Positions 1-9,499 of a DNA stretch of 64,000 nt are shown here, piece by piece. The stretch covers positions 1 through 64,000 of the forward strand of contig NZ_QEQF01000008.1 of assembly GCF_003253115.1 (NCBI RefSeq), in the 5' to 3' direction. The notes under the pieces are model-generated. The model was not told where the DNA came from. It worked only from the letters and a program-made list of their open reading frames with translations, and did not search any database. This stretch comes from Haemophilus_A paraphrohaemolyticus_A. GTDB lineage: Bacteria; Pseudomonadota; Gammaproteobacteria; Enterobacterales; Pasteurellaceae. The number at the start of each line of letters is the position of its first letter. Positions within the stretch are counted from its first letter, which is position 1. A program made the position numbers and the translations under genes.

Positions 1-190
1 ATTTAATTTAAAGGTAAAAATGAATTTCTAGTTAGCACTTTTATCAAGACTTCAAAATTAAAATATTTTAACTAAGTCAATCAACAAGTGCCCACACAGA
101 TTGTCTGATAAGTTGTTAAAGAACAAAAAGAAACGACGCACTGCATATCAATTTAAATCATTCACAACAGTGCGTCGTTGTGTGGGGTGC
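1..190 (-). promoter_or_regulatory. rRNA operon leader with boxA; 16S gene lies beyond the left edge
   Basis: Read on the minus strand, this stretch carries TGTTCTTTAACAAC (125-112), followed by ATCAGACAATCTGTGTGGGC. This is the boxA antitermination element and flanking leader known from enterobacterial and Haemophilus rrn operons. A 12-bp inverted repeat (132-143 with 168-179) precedes it. No protein gene is present. In E. coli murI lies directly upstream of an rrn operon, as here. The 16S gene itself is not in the window, so the operon is inferred. Confidence 0.85.
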
Positions 191-218
191 ATTATAGAGA
201 AAAATAAAACTCGTGCAA
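191..218 (-). promoter_or_regulatory. rRNA operon promoter
   Basis: On the minus strand TTGCAC (218-213) and TATAAT (196-191) are separated by 16 bp and followed by a GC-rich start region, GCACCCC. A consensus -10, a short spacer and a GC-rich discriminator are typical of stringently controlled stable-RNA promoters. The boxA leader follows about 65 bp downstream, which supports the assignment. Confidence 0.8.
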
Positions 219-312
219 GCACTTTTTACAAAAAATTTTAAAAAATTTACCGCTTGTTGAAACTTTATGCAAAAAGTATGAATAACCATCCATTTTTGCT
301 GTTTTTCTAGCG

Positions 313-1107
313 TTAAATCTCAATCATATTCAAGCTTTCAAAACCCCACTGTTTTAAAATTTTCTCACGTTCGGCAAAATCATCGGTCAATTTTGTGCAG
401 AATGCCTGATTTTTTGCATTCTGTTTACCATTAAAATCCGATTTTTCGGCAATTAACGACTTCACTCGTTTCGCAATTGCTTCACCCGAATCCACAAAAA
501 ACTTCACGTTTGGCAAAATCTGCTGCAATTCTGCTTTCAAGAATGGAAAATGCGTACAGCCCAAAATCACCGTATCCAATTTTGAATGCACTTTCCACTC
601 TTTCACGCAATCAGCCAGAGCATCTACATCAACTTTGCCATTCAATAATTTTTCTTCGGCGAGTTCCACAATTTTTGTCTGCCCAATCTTCTCTACAATA
701 CACTCCGAAGCATATTTCTGAATCAAATCCAATACATAAGGACGTTTGATCGTTCCCACCGTCGCCAATAGACCGATCGTTTTCGTCTCAGATATTGTCG
801 CCGCAGGCTTTATCGCAGGCACGGTTCCCACAATTGGGAAAGTAAAATTTGCTCGCAAAGCAGGCAATACCACTGTGCTTGCGGTGTTACACGCTACCAC
901 CACCAAATCAAGCGGTTGTTTTTCTGCAATCTTTTGCACAATGTTGACCGCTTGTGTAATCAATTCCTGCTCCGATTTTTCCGAATACGGGAATAAGGCA
1001 TTATCAAAGCAATATAAATAGTGAGCATTCGGTAAGGCTTTTCGCACCTCATCATAAATCGTCAAGCCACCAATGCCCGAATCATATAAGAGAATAGTCG
1101 GTTTCAT
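313..1107 (-). CDS. murI: Glutamate racemase
   Basis: Converts L-glutamate to D-glutamate for peptidoglycan in the cytoplasm, without a cofactor. The 264-residue protein shows the family's two catalytic cysteines in their motifs: VACNT with Cys73 and GCTHFPF with Cys184, plus Asp9 in the N-terminal YDSGIGG loop. The length is normal and the ATG start begins the conserved MKPTILLYDSG. It points toward the rRNA operon at the left edge, the same arrangement as murI-rrnB in E. coli. A terminator of the asnA transcript lies just upstream. Confidence 0.96.
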   Translation of the reverse strand: MKPTILLYDSGIGGLTIYDEVRKALPNAHYLYCFDNALFPYSEKSEQELITQAVNIVQKIAEKQPLDLVVVACNTASTVVLPALRANFTFPIVGTVPAIKPAATISETKTIGLLATVGTIKRPYVLDLIQKYASECIVEKIGQTKIVELAEEKLLNGKVDVDALADCVKEWKVHSKLDTVILGCTHFPFLKAELQQILPNVKFFVDSGEAIAKRVKSLIAEKSDFNGKQNAKNQAFCTKLTDDFAEREKILKQWGFESLNMIEI

Positions 1108-1164
1108 ATTTTTTACTCAATAAATTCCCGCAAATGCTACTCTCTTCTCCCTTTTCGTTCAAGA

Positions 1165-1196
1165 AAAACAAAACCCCAAACATTCGTCTGGGGTTT
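1165..1196 (-). terminator. Intrinsic terminator of asnA
   Basis: AAACCCCA (1171-1178) and TGGGGTTT (1189-1196) form a stem. On the minus strand it is followed by a T-rich run (TTTTGTTTTTC). It sits directly downstream of the asnA stop codon. Confidence 0.8.
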
Positions 1197-1211
1197 CATT
1201 TCTCTTATTGA

Positions 1212-2204
1212 TTAAAGGATGTTTTGATATTTCTCTAACATCGCTTGTGGCCATACACTTGATTGCACTTCGCCAATATGTTGTTTACGAAGTAAGAACA
1301 TTGCCAAGCGAGATTGACCAATACCACCACCGATGGTTAAAGGTAATTTACCCGCAAGCAACTCTTTGTGCCAATCCATCTCTAAACGATCTTGGTCTCC
1401 CGTAATTTCCACTTGTAAGCGTAACGCTTTTTCGTCTACGCGAATACCCATTGAAGAAAGCTCAAAGGCTGTGCCTAACTGATCGTTCCATACCAAAATA
1501 TCGCCGTTTAAACCTTTGTAGCCGTTTTCTGATTCTGTTGTCCAGTCATCGTAGTCTGGCGCACGACCATCGTGCGGTTTACCATCTGATAATTTACCAC
1601 CAATACCAATCAAGAATACTGCACCATACTCTTTACAAATCGCATTTTCACGCTCTTTGCCCGATAAATCTGGGTAACGTTTCACTAAATCTTCGCTATG
1701 AATAAAAGTAATCTTTTTTGGTAAAATGGATGGAATATCAAAACGAGCTTCCACGGCTAATTCGGTTAAACGAATTGCCTTGTAAATCTCGTTTACCGTT
1801 TCTTTTAAGTAATCAAAGTTGCGGTGACCTGCTGGGATTACCTTTTCCCAGTCCCACTGATCCACATAAACAGAGTGAGTTGGATCGAGTGAGTCTTCAT
1901 CTGGACGAAGTGCTTTCATATGCACAAACAAACCTTCTCCTTCTTGGAAACCAAAACGTCCGAGCGTATGGCGTTTCCATTTCGCTAATGAATGTACCAC
2001 CTCAAAAGTTGCATCGGGAATACATTTCACATTTACTTGCACCGCTTTTTCGATCCCTGATAAGTTGTCTTGCATCCCATTACCCACTTGGCTCAAAATC
2101 GGGCCTTGCACCTCAATCACGCCTAATTTATCGATTAAATATTGTGTAAACGTGTTTTTTACAAAGCTAATTTCGTTTTGTTGCAAAATAAATGATTTTT
2201 TCAT
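1212..2204 (-). CDS. asnA: Aspartate--ammonia ligase (asparagine synthetase A)
   Basis: Makes asparagine from aspartate, ammonia and ATP through an aspartyl-adenylate. It belongs to the class II aminoacyl-tRNA synthetase fold. The 330-residue length equals that of E. coli AsnA, and the sequence is colinear from MKKSFILQQNEISFVK to the C-terminal GGGIGQSRLAMFLL (class II motif 3). It is transcribed away from asnC, its usual activator, across a 190-bp shared promoter region. It ends at its own intrinsic terminator. Confidence 0.96.
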   Translation of the reverse strand: MKKSFILQQNEISFVKNTFTQYLIDKLGVIEVQGPILSQVGNGMQDNLSGIEKAVQVNVKCIPDATFEVVHSLAKWKRHTLGRFGFQEGEGLFVHMKALRPDEDSLDPTHSVYVDQWDWEKVIPAGHRNFDYLKETVNEIYKAIRLTELAVEARFDIPSILPKKITFIHSEDLVKRYPDLSGKERENAICKEYGAVFLIGIGGKLSDGKPHDGRAPDYDDWTTESENGYKGLNGDILVWNDQLGTAFELSSMGIRVDEKALRLQVEITGDQDRLEMDWHKELLAGKLPLTIGGGIGQSRLAMFLLRKQHIGEVQSSVWPQAMLEKYQNIL

Positions 2205-2394
2205 CTGTTTCCTACCTTTTTCTATAAAATTTTGATGTTGTTTAACGGAATGGCATTCAATTTAAAGGAATTCTTAAAAAACTCAATCTTTTTTAGATAA
2301 AATTATAATAAATTAAAAATAAGATTAGATAGAATTTAATAATCTATGCTAAATTTTAAATATCATTTAACAAATTGTAAATTGTGAGGAAATT
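2205..2394. promoter_or_regulatory. asnA/asnC divergent promoter region
   Basis: This 190-bp, very AT-rich region separates divergent asnA and asnC. In E. coli AsnC binds here to activate asnA and repress itself. No single operator can be fixed by eye. A Shine-Dalgarno AGGA (2387-2390) lies four bases before the TTG start of asnC. Confidence 0.5.
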
Positions 2395-2859
2395 TTGACC
2401 GCTTTCAAACAACCCATAGACCAGCTCGATCAACAAATTTTACGTGCCTTAGTTAAAGATGCCAAAACGCCCTATACCGAAATCGCCAAGCAATCGGGCG
2501 TGAGTGCCGCAACTATCCACGTTCGCGTGGAAAAAATGCGACAATCTGGCGTGATCGAAGCGACACAACTCAAAATCAACGAACGCAAACTTGGCTACGA
2601 TGTCTGCTGTTTTATCGGCATCATCCTCAAATCGGCAAAAGATTACGAAAAAGTGATCGCCAAACTTAACGACTTCCCCGAAGTGGTTGAAGCCTACTAC
2701 ACCACGGGCAATTACTCCATTTTCATCAAAGTAATGACCCACACCATCGAAGAGCTACACCAAGTGCTTGCAGGAAAAATCCAAAGCGTTGATGAGATTC
2801 AATCGACAGAAACACTTATCTCGATGCAGAATCCGATTTTACGAGGAATTTCTCCTTAA
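2395..2859 (+). CDS. asnC: AsnC, Lrp/AsnC-family transcriptional regulator
   Basis: Asparagine-responsive regulator of asnA. The 154-residue protein has the Lrp-family winged helix-turn-helix at about residues 8-60 (LDQQILRALVKDAKTPYTEIAKQSGVS, given in part) and the C-terminal RAM ligand domain with the usual ETLISMQNPILRG ending. The start is TTG at 2395 with a good upstream AGGA; no ATG lies nearby in frame. The divergent position beside asnA makes it AsnC rather than another Lrp paralogue. A terminator made of an uptake-signal palindrome follows. Confidence 0.93.
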   Translation: MTAFKQPIDQLDQQILRALVKDAKTPYTEIAKQSGVSAATIHVRVEKMRQSGVIEATQLKINERKLGYDVCCFIGIILKSAKDYEKVIAKLNDFPEVVEAYYTTGNYSIFIKVMTHTIEELHQVLAGKIQSVDEIQSTETLISMQNPILRGISP

Positions 2860-2879
2860 TAAGGAATAACCAAAAGAAA

Positions 2880-2903
2880 ACCGACCGCTTGGTCGGTGTT
2901 TTT
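2880..2903. terminator. Bidirectional terminator with an uptake-signal core
   Basis: ACCGACC (2880-2886) and GGTCGGT (2891-2897) form a stem with loop GCTT, followed by GTTTTTAT. The complement also ends in a T-rich run. It serves asnC on the plus strand and trkA on the minus strand. The left arm and loop contain ACCGCTTG, the uptake-signal core. Confidence 0.85.
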
Positions 2904-2916
2904 ATGCCTAAAATTG

Positions 2917-4293
2917 CTATAAGAAAAACGAGCTTACTTGGAACAATTTTTCAATTTCACTCACGTGTTTTTTATCGTTTACGAACAAAATCACGCGGTC
3001 TTCGGCTTGTATTTCAGTGGATTTGTGGGCAATCATCACCTGATTATTTCGCACAATTGCCCCAACAATAGCCCCTTGCGGAAGCTTAAGCTCTCGTACT
3101 TTTCTCCCTACCACTTTGGAAGACTCCTCATCACCGTGGGCGACCACTTCAATCCCTTCAGCTAAACCTTGTTTGAGCGAAACCACTTTCACAATATCGC
3201 CTTTGCGAACATAGCTAGACAGGGCAGAAATAGTCGATTGCTGTGGTGACATCGCAATATCAATCGTTCCGCCTTGAATTAAGTGCAAATAAGACATCCG
3301 TTGCACCAACACAATCGCTTTTTTCGCCCCTAAACGTTTTGCCAACAGTGCCGCCATAATATTTGCTTCGTCATCACTCGTCAGGGCAAGAAACAAGTCA
3401 ATATTTTCGATGTGTTCTTCAAACAACAATTCCTGATCCGAGGCATCGCCTTGCAATACCAACGTTTTTTCTAATTTAGCAGAGAGCATTTCCGCTTTTT
3501 CGCGGTTACGCTCAATGATTTTCACGCTGCACTGATTTTCCAAATCCTTCGCCAAACCCAAACCGATTGTTCCACCCCCCACAATCATCACCCGCTTATG
3601 CGGACGTTCTAAGCGTTGCAATTCGCTCATAATCGCCTTGATGTTTTGAGTTTCGCAGATAAAAAAGACCTCATCGCCTGCTTCAATAATGGTTGAGCCT
3701 TGTGGCACAATGGCACGATCTTGCCGGAAAATTGCCACAATGCGAGCATCAATATAAGGCAGATGATCGTGCAAAGCGGAAATTGGATAGCCCACCAAAG
3801 GACCGCCATAATAAGCTTTTGCACTCACTAGGCTGACCAGATCATCGGCAAAATGTGCCACTTGCAATGTCCCAGGATAGTTAATCAGACGTAAAATATC
3901 CTTTTGCACCAACAATTCAGGTGCAATCACGTGGTCAATCGGTAAATTATCGTTGCCAAACAGATTTTCACGCTCACGCACATAATCGCTATTGCGAATA
4001 CGCACAATTTTAGTCGGTACTTTAAACAAACTATAAGCGACTTGGCTGGCGATCATGTTGATTTCATCACTATCGGTTACCGCCACCAGCATATCTGCAT
4101 CGTTCGCTCCCGCCTGCCGCAAAATACGAGGCGACGCCCCATTGCCTTTTAGCACGCGTAGATCGTGCTTTTCCTGCAACTTATCAAGCAGTTCTTGTCG
4201 CTCATCAATCAGCGTGATATCGTTTTCGTCATTGGAAAGTGAAGCAGCCAGCGTCGAGCCCACCTGCCCTGCTCCGAGGATGATTATTTTCAT
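2917..4293 (-). CDS. trkA: Trk potassium uptake regulatory subunit TrkA
   Basis: Cytoplasmic NAD(H)-binding subunit that gates the Trk K+ channel (TrkG/TrkH). The 458-residue length matches E. coli TrkA. It has two tandem RCK units: a Rossmann fold beginning at residue 2 with GAGQVGSTLA, then a TrkA-C domain near 140-230, and a second Rossmann fold starting near residue 235 with VGGGTIGLGLA and a second TrkA-C domain. It lies downstream of rsmB on the same strand, as in E. coli and Haemophilus. The 95-bp gap contains a palindromic repeat. Confidence 0.95.
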   Translation of the reverse strand: MKIIILGAGQVGSTLAASLSNDENDITLIDERQELLDKLQEKHDLRVLKGNGASPRILRQAGANDADMLVAVTDSDEINMIASQVAYSLFKVPTKIVRIRNSDYVRERENLFGNDNLPIDHVIAPELLVQKDILRLINYPGTLQVAHFADDLVSLVSAKAYYGGPLVGYPISALHDHLPYIDARIVAIFRQDRAIVPQGSTIIEAGDEVFFICETQNIKAIMSELQRLERPHKRVMIVGGGTIGLGLAKDLENQCSVKIIERNREKAEMLSAKLEKTLVLQGDASDQELLFEEHIENIDLFLALTSDDEANIMAALLAKRLGAKKAIVLVQRMSYLHLIQGGTIDIAMSPQQSTISALSSYVRKGDIVKVVSLKQGLAEGIEVVAHGDEESSKVVGRKVRELKLPQGAIVGAIVRNNQVMIAHKSTEIQAEDRVILFVNDKKHVSEIEKLFQVSSFFL

Positions 4294-4328
4294 AATGATT
4301 TTTTATTTTTATTGTATTACCCTCATTT

Positions 4329-4355
4329 GCGTAGGGGGTATCCCCGTCCCTACAC
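4329..4355. repeat. GTAGGG-type palindromic repeat
   Basis: GTAGGG and CCCTAC arms enclose GGTATCCCCGT in the trkA-rsmB gap. The GTAGGG...CCCTAC signature recurs in the larger paired-hairpin element at 27521-27589, so both appear to be copies of one dispersed intergenic repeat type. Confidence 0.55.
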
Positions 4356-4388
4356 AAAACAAGATTGCTACGAATTATATTGTTCTTA

Positions 4389-5690
4389 TCAACCCACTTT
4401 TTTCAACTTCGCATAAAAGAACCCATCCCCTCCATTGAGTTGCGGGAAGAATTGTTTTTCAGTCACTTTTTCACCGTGGAAATCCATCTCCACCGCTTCA
4501 GCATCTATATGATTTTCAAGGAAACGTTGGATTTGCAAGCTGTTCTCTTCGGACAAAATCGAGCAAGTCGCATAAAGCAAAGTGCCATTCGGTTTTAATC
4601 TCACCCAAAGTGTCTCTAAAATCTTGGCTTGTAAATTGACAAGCTCGGCAATATCCGTCTCTTTGCGAAGCCATTTTATATCAGGATGGCGGCGAATCAC
4701 GCCCGTTGCAGAACAAGGCGCATCCAGCAAAATACGGTTGAACATCACGCCTTCTTCAAGCCACGTATCTGGCTGGCTCGCATCGCCACAAATCACCGTC
4801 GCAGTTTGATTAAGGCGAGCTAAATTCTCACGCACACGTTTTAAGCGATTTTCTTCAATATCCAACGCAAAAACGACCGCTTGTGGGGCTTTTTCGAGAA
4901 TATGCGTAGTTTTGCCACCAGGAGCGGCACAGGCATCTAAAATCATCTCATTATTTTGAGCATCCAACAATTCCGCCGACCATTGAGCATGAGCATCTTG
5001 CACCGTTGCCCAGCCCTGTTCAAAGTTTGGCAATTGGTTCACCGATACAGGATGTTCAAGCAGAATCGCATAATCAGGCACGCAAGCGGTCGAGTTTTCG
5101 GTTTGATTTGCTAACTCGCCCAACAAAGCCACATAATCTTTGGGCTGAATATGTTGTTGGTTAACACGAAGCCACATCGGTGGGCGTTGGTTGTTCGCCT
5201 CCACAATTTCACGCCAATGTGGATAGGCTTTTTTGATTTTATTCACGAACCATTCTGGGTGTAGCGTCTGCCAATGCTTATCTACAATGGCTAAAATCTG
5301 CTCTTGCTCACGCAGGAAACGACGCAACACGCCGTTGGTTAACGCACGGAAGCTGTCGAGTTTCAACGTTTTAGCCGCATTCACTACTTCATCGACCGCG
5401 GCATGGGATGGAATTCGCATATAAAGTAGTTGATACAACCCAACCAACAGCAGGCAATGCACCAAGCGAGTTTTACCCTTGAGCGGTTTTGCCACTAATT
5501 GCTTGATGATACTTTCCAAACGAGGCAACACACGACAGATGCCAAAGGTAATCTCTTGCACCAGCGGTAAATCTTTTGGCTCAAGCTGATGTTGAGCTTC
5601 AGGGATGAGGGTAGAAAGCGATTTCCCCTGATCCAACACCTCTAAAATAATTTGTGCGGCAACCGCACGAGGGGATCTTTTTTTCATCAT
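4389..5690 (-). CDS. rsmB: 16S rRNA m5C967 methyltransferase
   Basis: Methylates C967 of 16S rRNA with S-adenosylmethionine. It has an N-terminal NusB-like RNA-binding domain (about the first 140 residues) and a C-terminal Rossmann methyltransferase domain with DACAAPGGKT (SAM binding), DAPCSATG and LYATCSI. The last two carry the paired cysteines of RNA m5C methyltransferases. I place the start at the ATG at 5690 (MMKKRSPRAVAAQ), because the 11 additional upstream codons run into a palindromic repeat and have no family resemblance. It sits between selB and trkA on the same strand. Confidence 0.94.
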   Translation of the reverse strand: MMKKRSPRAVAAQIILEVLDQGKSLSTLIPEAQHQLEPKDLPLVQEITFGICRVLPRLESIIKQLVAKPLKGKTRLVHCLLLVGLYQLLYMRIPSHAAVDEVVNAAKTLKLDSFRALTNGVLRRFLREQEQILAIVDKHWQTLHPEWFVNKIKKAYPHWREIVEANNQRPPMWLRVNQQHIQPKDYVALLGELANQTENSTACVPDYAILLEHPVSVNQLPNFEQGWATVQDAHAQWSAELLDAQNNEMILDACAAPGGKTTHILEKAPQAVVFALDIEENRLKRVRENLARLNQTATVICGDASQPDTWLEEGVMFNRILLDAPCSATGVIRRHPDIKWLRKETDIAELVNLQAKILETLWVRLKPNGTLLYATCSILSEENSLQIQRFLENHIDAEAVEMDFHGEKVTEKQFFPQLNGGDGFFYAKLKKVG

Positions 5691-5709
5691 ATATTTTTCT
5701 AAGAAAATT

Positions 5710-5730
5710 CCCCTCTTTAGCAAAGAGGGG
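5710..5730. repeat. REP-like hairpin unit (copy 1)
   Basis: CCCC-TCTTTAGCAAAGA-GGGG is a near-perfect palindrome between selB and the start of rsmB. It is the hairpin half of the dispersed repeat also found near 11910, 12026, 25820, 25903, 42938, 47325 and 50864. Here the AAATCTCCCC arm is missing. Confidence 0.7.
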
Positions 5731-5737
5731 AGTAATA

Positions 5738-7606
5738 TTAAAAACTCTCCGCATCCCTCAACAGATGCACATTCCCTTTACGACGGAGGAAACCTGTGCG
5801 ATCAAAATACTCCATCAACTGCACCGTAAGTTTGCGTCCATATTGCAATTCATCGCGTAATTGATTAACAGAAATCTCACCGTGGGTTTGCACAAATGCT
5901 TTAATCCAGCTTGCGAATTGTTGGATTTGTTCAGCAAATAAGAAGCGATCTTTGACAATTGGCACGGCATAGCCCAGTTTTCCTGCTTTGTAGAGCAAGT
6001 TTCGCGTATCCGTTTCATCCAGGTTGAGTTCGGTAGCAATTTCGCGCACCCAGAGGGCTTGATTAGTTGCTTCAAAAAGCGGTCGAATTTGTTGCCAAAT
6101 TTGCAGTTCTCTATCGGAAAACTCAATGCGATGCTCAGGCAAATGCACCCAACCGCGCGTTTGAGCTAGCACGCCTTCTGCTACTAATTCATTCAGCCAT
6201 TGCAACGCCAAACCTTCAGGCTGTTCAAGTACTGCCATTCGATAAAGGCGAGCTTTCGAAAGCCCTAGTTGGTCTTGATGGTTGGCATGATATTCCGTTA
6301 GTTTCTCGACCATTCTTTGCTGGATTTGTTGCTTAAATTTGCAGGAGAAAATCCACTTATCATAAACTATCGCATCTGTATTTTCAGGTAATTGGCTAGC
6401 AAAACGCTGTTCTGCCCAAAGCAAGAAATCCAACGTCAAAGCACGATTTTGCAACATCAACGCCAGACGAGCAGTAAAATCATCGCAAGCGGTTGTTTTT
6501 GCCAATTCATTGACAAAAGAAAGACGAGCTTCACTACGTTTGTAGCGTTTAGGCGAATGAATCTCCAACACCTCCGCACTGCCAAGCGTTTGTCGGTCAT
6601 CGCCACTACGAATAATCAATCTGTCGTTTACCGCAATGTGCAACGGCTCATCTAGCAAAATTTCTGCAAAATAATCACCATTTTCAACCGCTTGTTTGGT
6701 GTTCAGCAAGCTCACTTTGCCTGTTACGTGCGAGGCAAAATGGTAAAGATGGGCGACGGTGCTCTCTTTTAACGGCTGAATCACGTTGAGCCGCACGGTG
6801 ATGCGATCGGTCGCAAAATGCGGAGCGAGTTCGGTAATCCAATCGCCACGCTGCACCTGCTCTTTTTCCACGTTCGCAATGTTGAGCGCCAAGCGCTGCC
6901 CCGCCAAGCCGATTTCCGACGGGCTATTTTGGGCATGAATGCCTTTTACGCGCACTTTTTGATCGCTTGTGAGGTAAAATTCATCGCCGATTTTAACCTG
7001 CCCCGCTACTGCCGTACCTGTCACTACCAAGCCTGCGCCCTTCACGTTGAACACGCGGTCAATCGCATAGCGGAATGGTTTATCGGTCGCACTTTTGGCT
7101 TGCTCATTTAGCATAATCAGATGATTTTTTAACGCTTCGATGCCTTGCCCTGTGTGAGCGGAAGTCACAAAAACAGGTGCTTCCACCAAGAACGGATAAT
7201 GGTTTTGAATGGTGTAAATCAGTTGTTCGATTCGGCTTGCTTTCGCCCGATCCGCTTTGGTAATCACCAACATAATGTGCGAAAAACGGAGCAATTTCAG
7301 AATTTCAAGATGCTCTTCGGTCTGCGGTTTAATGCCCTCTTCGGCTGAGACCGCCAGCAAGGCGTGCTGAATACCGCCCACGCCTGCAAGCATATTCGAC
7401 AAAAAGCGTTGGTGCCCTGGCACGTCGATAAAGCCAAGAATGTCGTGCTTGCCATGTGGGGTTTCAATTGGCAGATAAGCGTAGCCCAAATCAATGGTCA
7501 GCCCACGTTTTTTTTCTTCAGGTAAGTGAGCCGTGTTTGTGCCTGTTAAGGCTTGCAATAGTGCGGTTTTGCCGTGATCAACGTGACCTGCGGTAACAAC
7601 AATCAT
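5738..7606 (-). CDS. selB: Selenocysteine-specific elongation factor SelB
   Basis: GTPase that brings Sec-tRNA to UGA codons by recognising the SECIS hairpin. The G1 motif GHVDHGKT is at residues 7-14, G3 DVPGHQRF near 60 and G4 TKAD near 115. After EF-Tu-like domains 2-3 come the C-terminal winged-helix repeats that bind SECIS RNA. I choose the ATG at 7606 (MIVVTAGHVDHG) because AAGGGA lies just upstream and the G1 loop must start close to the N-terminus. selA and selC are in the same window, about 20 kb away. Confidence 0.95.
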   Translation of the reverse strand: MIVVTAGHVDHGKTALLQALTGTNTAHLPEEKKRGLTIDLGYAYLPIETPHGKHDILGFIDVPGHQRFLSNMLAGVGGIQHALLAVSAEEGIKPQTEEHLEILKLLRFSHIMLVITKADRAKASRIEQLIYTIQNHYPFLVEAPVFVTSAHTGQGIEALKNHLIMLNEQAKSATDKPFRYAIDRVFNVKGAGLVVTGTAVAGQVKIGDEFYLTSDQKVRVKGIHAQNSPSEIGLAGQRLALNIANVEKEQVQRGDWITELAPHFATDRITVRLNVIQPLKESTVAHLYHFASHVTGKVSLLNTKQAVENGDYFAEILLDEPLHIAVNDRLIIRSGDDRQTLGSAEVLEIHSPKRYKRSEARLSFVNELAKTTACDDFTARLALMLQNRALTLDFLLWAEQRFASQLPENTDAIVYDKWIFSCKFKQQIQQRMVEKLTEYHANHQDQLGLSKARLYRMAVLEQPEGLALQWLNELVAEGVLAQTRGWVHLPEHRIEFSDRELQIWQQIRPLFEATNQALWVREIATELNLDETDTRNLLYKAGKLGYAVPIVKDRFLFAEQIQQFASWIKAFVQTHGEISVNQLRDELQYGRKLTVQLMEYFDRTGFLRRKGNVHLLRDAESF

Positions 7607-7727
7607 CTTATTCCCTTGCTGAATTTCTGTATTTATTGTGGGCAATCATACCACACCCCGCCTTTTTACGCTAAAATAGCTCCATTTTTGTAGATAAATT
7701 TATTTACCATTTTTAATAGGAAAAACA

Positions 7728-9443
7728 ATGCGTACAAGTCAATATCTCTTTTCCACGCTCAAAGAAACCCCAAATGATGCTCAAGTGGTGAGCCATCAGT
7801 TAATGCTCCGTGCAGGGATGATTCGCCCGATGGCATCAGGTTTATATAACTGGTTGCCGACGGGGATTCGTGTGTTGAAGAAAGTGGAAAACATCATTCG
7901 CGAAGAGATGAACAAAGGCGGGGCGATCGAGGTATTAATGCCTGTGGTGCAACCTGCGGAATTATGGGAAGAGTCTGGTCGTTGGGATCAATATGGTCCT
8001 GAGCTTCTTCGTTTTGAAGACCGCGGAAACCGTAACTTTGTGTTAGGTCCAACTCACGAAGAAGTGATTACAGATTTAGTCCGCCGTGAAGTTTCTTCAT
8101 ATAAACAGCTTCCACTTAACTTATACCAAATTCAAACTAAATTCCGTGATGAAGTGCGCCCTCGTTTTGGTGTAATGCGTTCGCGTGAATTTATTATGAA
8201 AGATGCGTACTCATTTCACACAACACAAGAAAGTTTGCAAGAAACCTATGATGTGATGTACCAAGTGTACAGTAACATTTTTAACCGTTTAGGCTTAGAT
8301 TTCCGTGCGGTACAGGCGGATACAGGGTCTATTGGTGGTTCAGCTTCGCACGAGTTCCAAGTGTTAGCTTCAAGCGGTGAAGATGATGTTGTATTCTCAA
8401 CAGAATCAGATTTTGCAGCGAATATTGAGCTTGCAGAAGCGGTGGCTATCGGTGAGCGTCAAGCACCAACGGCAGAAATGATCTTAGTAGATACGCCAAA
8501 TGCGAAAACGATCAATGAACTTGTAGAGCAATTCAGCTTGCCAATCGAGAAAACAATAAAAACCTTGATTGTGAAAGGATCTAATGAAAATCAACCGCTT
8601 GTTGCCTTGATTATTCGTGGCGACCACGAATTAAACGAAATCAAAGCACAAAAACATCCATTAGTGGCAGATCCGCTTGAGTTTGCGGACGAAACTGAAA
8701 TTAAAGCAAAAATTGGTGCGAGCGTGGGATCATTAGGCGCGGTAAATCTTAATATTCCTGCAATTATTGACCGCACTGTGGCGTTAATGTCTGATTTTAG
8801 TTGTGGTGCGAATATCGATGGAAAACATTACTTCAATGTGAACTGGGAACGCGATGTTGCAATGCCAGAAGTTTTTGATTTACGCAACGTAGTTGAAGGC
8901 GATCCAAGTCCAGATGGTAAAGGTACTCTTCAAATCAAACGTGGTATTGAAGTGGGACATATTTTCCAACTTGGTAAAAAATACTCTGAAGCAATGAAAG
9001 CAACTGTTCAAGGCGAAGATGGTAAACCTCTTGTGATGACAATGGGTTGTTATGGTATCGGCGTAACTCGTGTGGTGGCTTCAGCGATTGAGCAGCACCA
9101 CGACGACCGAGGTATCATCTGGCCTTCAGATGAAATTGCACCATTCACCGTGGCAATCGTGCCAATGAATATGCACAAATCTGAAACCGTGCAAAAATAC
9201 GCTGAAGAACTTTACCGCACTTTACAATCACAAGGCGTAGATGTGATTTTTGATGATCGTAAAGAACGCCCAGGCGTGATGTTCGCCGATATGGAACTCA
9301 TTGGTGTACCGCATATGGTTGTAATCGGTGAGAAAAACCTAGAGAACGGTGAAATTGAATATAAGAACCGTCGCACTGGGGAAAAACAGATGATTGCGAA
9401 AGAGCAGTTGTTAGGGTTTTTGAAAGAAAATGTGAAGGCGTAA
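7728..9443 (+). CDS. proS: Prolyl-tRNA synthetase
   Basis: Charges tRNA-Pro. It is a 571-residue class II enzyme of the bacterial type, with the editing (INS) domain between motifs 2 and 3 (about residues 225-400). Class II motif 2 is seen in RPRFGVMRSREFIMKDAYSF, and the C-terminal anticodon-binding domain starts near 470. The start codon matches the conserved MRTSQYLFSTLKETP. The last codons and the following terminator are echoed 1.5 kb downstream at 10958-11030. Confidence 0.96.
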   Translation: MRTSQYLFSTLKETPNDAQVVSHQLMLRAGMIRPMASGLYNWLPTGIRVLKKVENIIREEMNKGGAIEVLMPVVQPAELWEESGRWDQYGPELLRFEDRGNRNFVLGPTHEEVITDLVRREVSSYKQLPLNLYQIQTKFRDEVRPRFGVMRSREFIMKDAYSFHTTQESLQETYDVMYQVYSNIFNRLGLDFRAVQADTGSIGGSASHEFQVLASSGEDDVVFSTESDFAANIELAEAVAIGERQAPTAEMILVDTPNAKTINELVEQFSLPIEKTIKTLIVKGSNENQPLVALIIRGDHELNEIKAQKHPLVADPLEFADETEIKAKIGASVGSLGAVNLNIPAIIDRTVALMSDFSCGANIDGKHYFNVNWERDVAMPEVFDLRNVVEGDPSPDGKGTLQIKRGIEVGHIFQLGKKYSEAMKATVQGEDGKPLVMTMGCYGIGVTRVVASAIEQHHDDRGIIWPSDEIAPFTVAIVPMNMHKSETVQKYAEELYRTLQSQGVDVIFDDRKERPGVMFADMELIGVPHMVVIGEKNLENGEIEYKNRRTGEKQMIAKEQLLGFLKENVKA

Positions 9444-9451
9444 TATATTTA

Positions 9452-9480
9452 ACGGCTAGGCTTTGCCTAGTCGTTTTTTT
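9452..9480 (+). terminator. proS terminator
   Basis: ACGGCTAGGC (9452-9461) and GCCTAGTCGT (9465-9474) pair around TTT and are followed by a run of Ts. A related hairpin with the same GGCTAGG core appears at 11005-11033. Confidence 0.85.
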
Positions 9481-9499
9481 ATTCAAAGAAGGGAGATAC

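Noticed and set aside
746..1021. Open frames antisense to murI and to asnA, trkA, selB and others
   Set aside because: All lie wholly within strongly identified genes and encode no recognisable protein.
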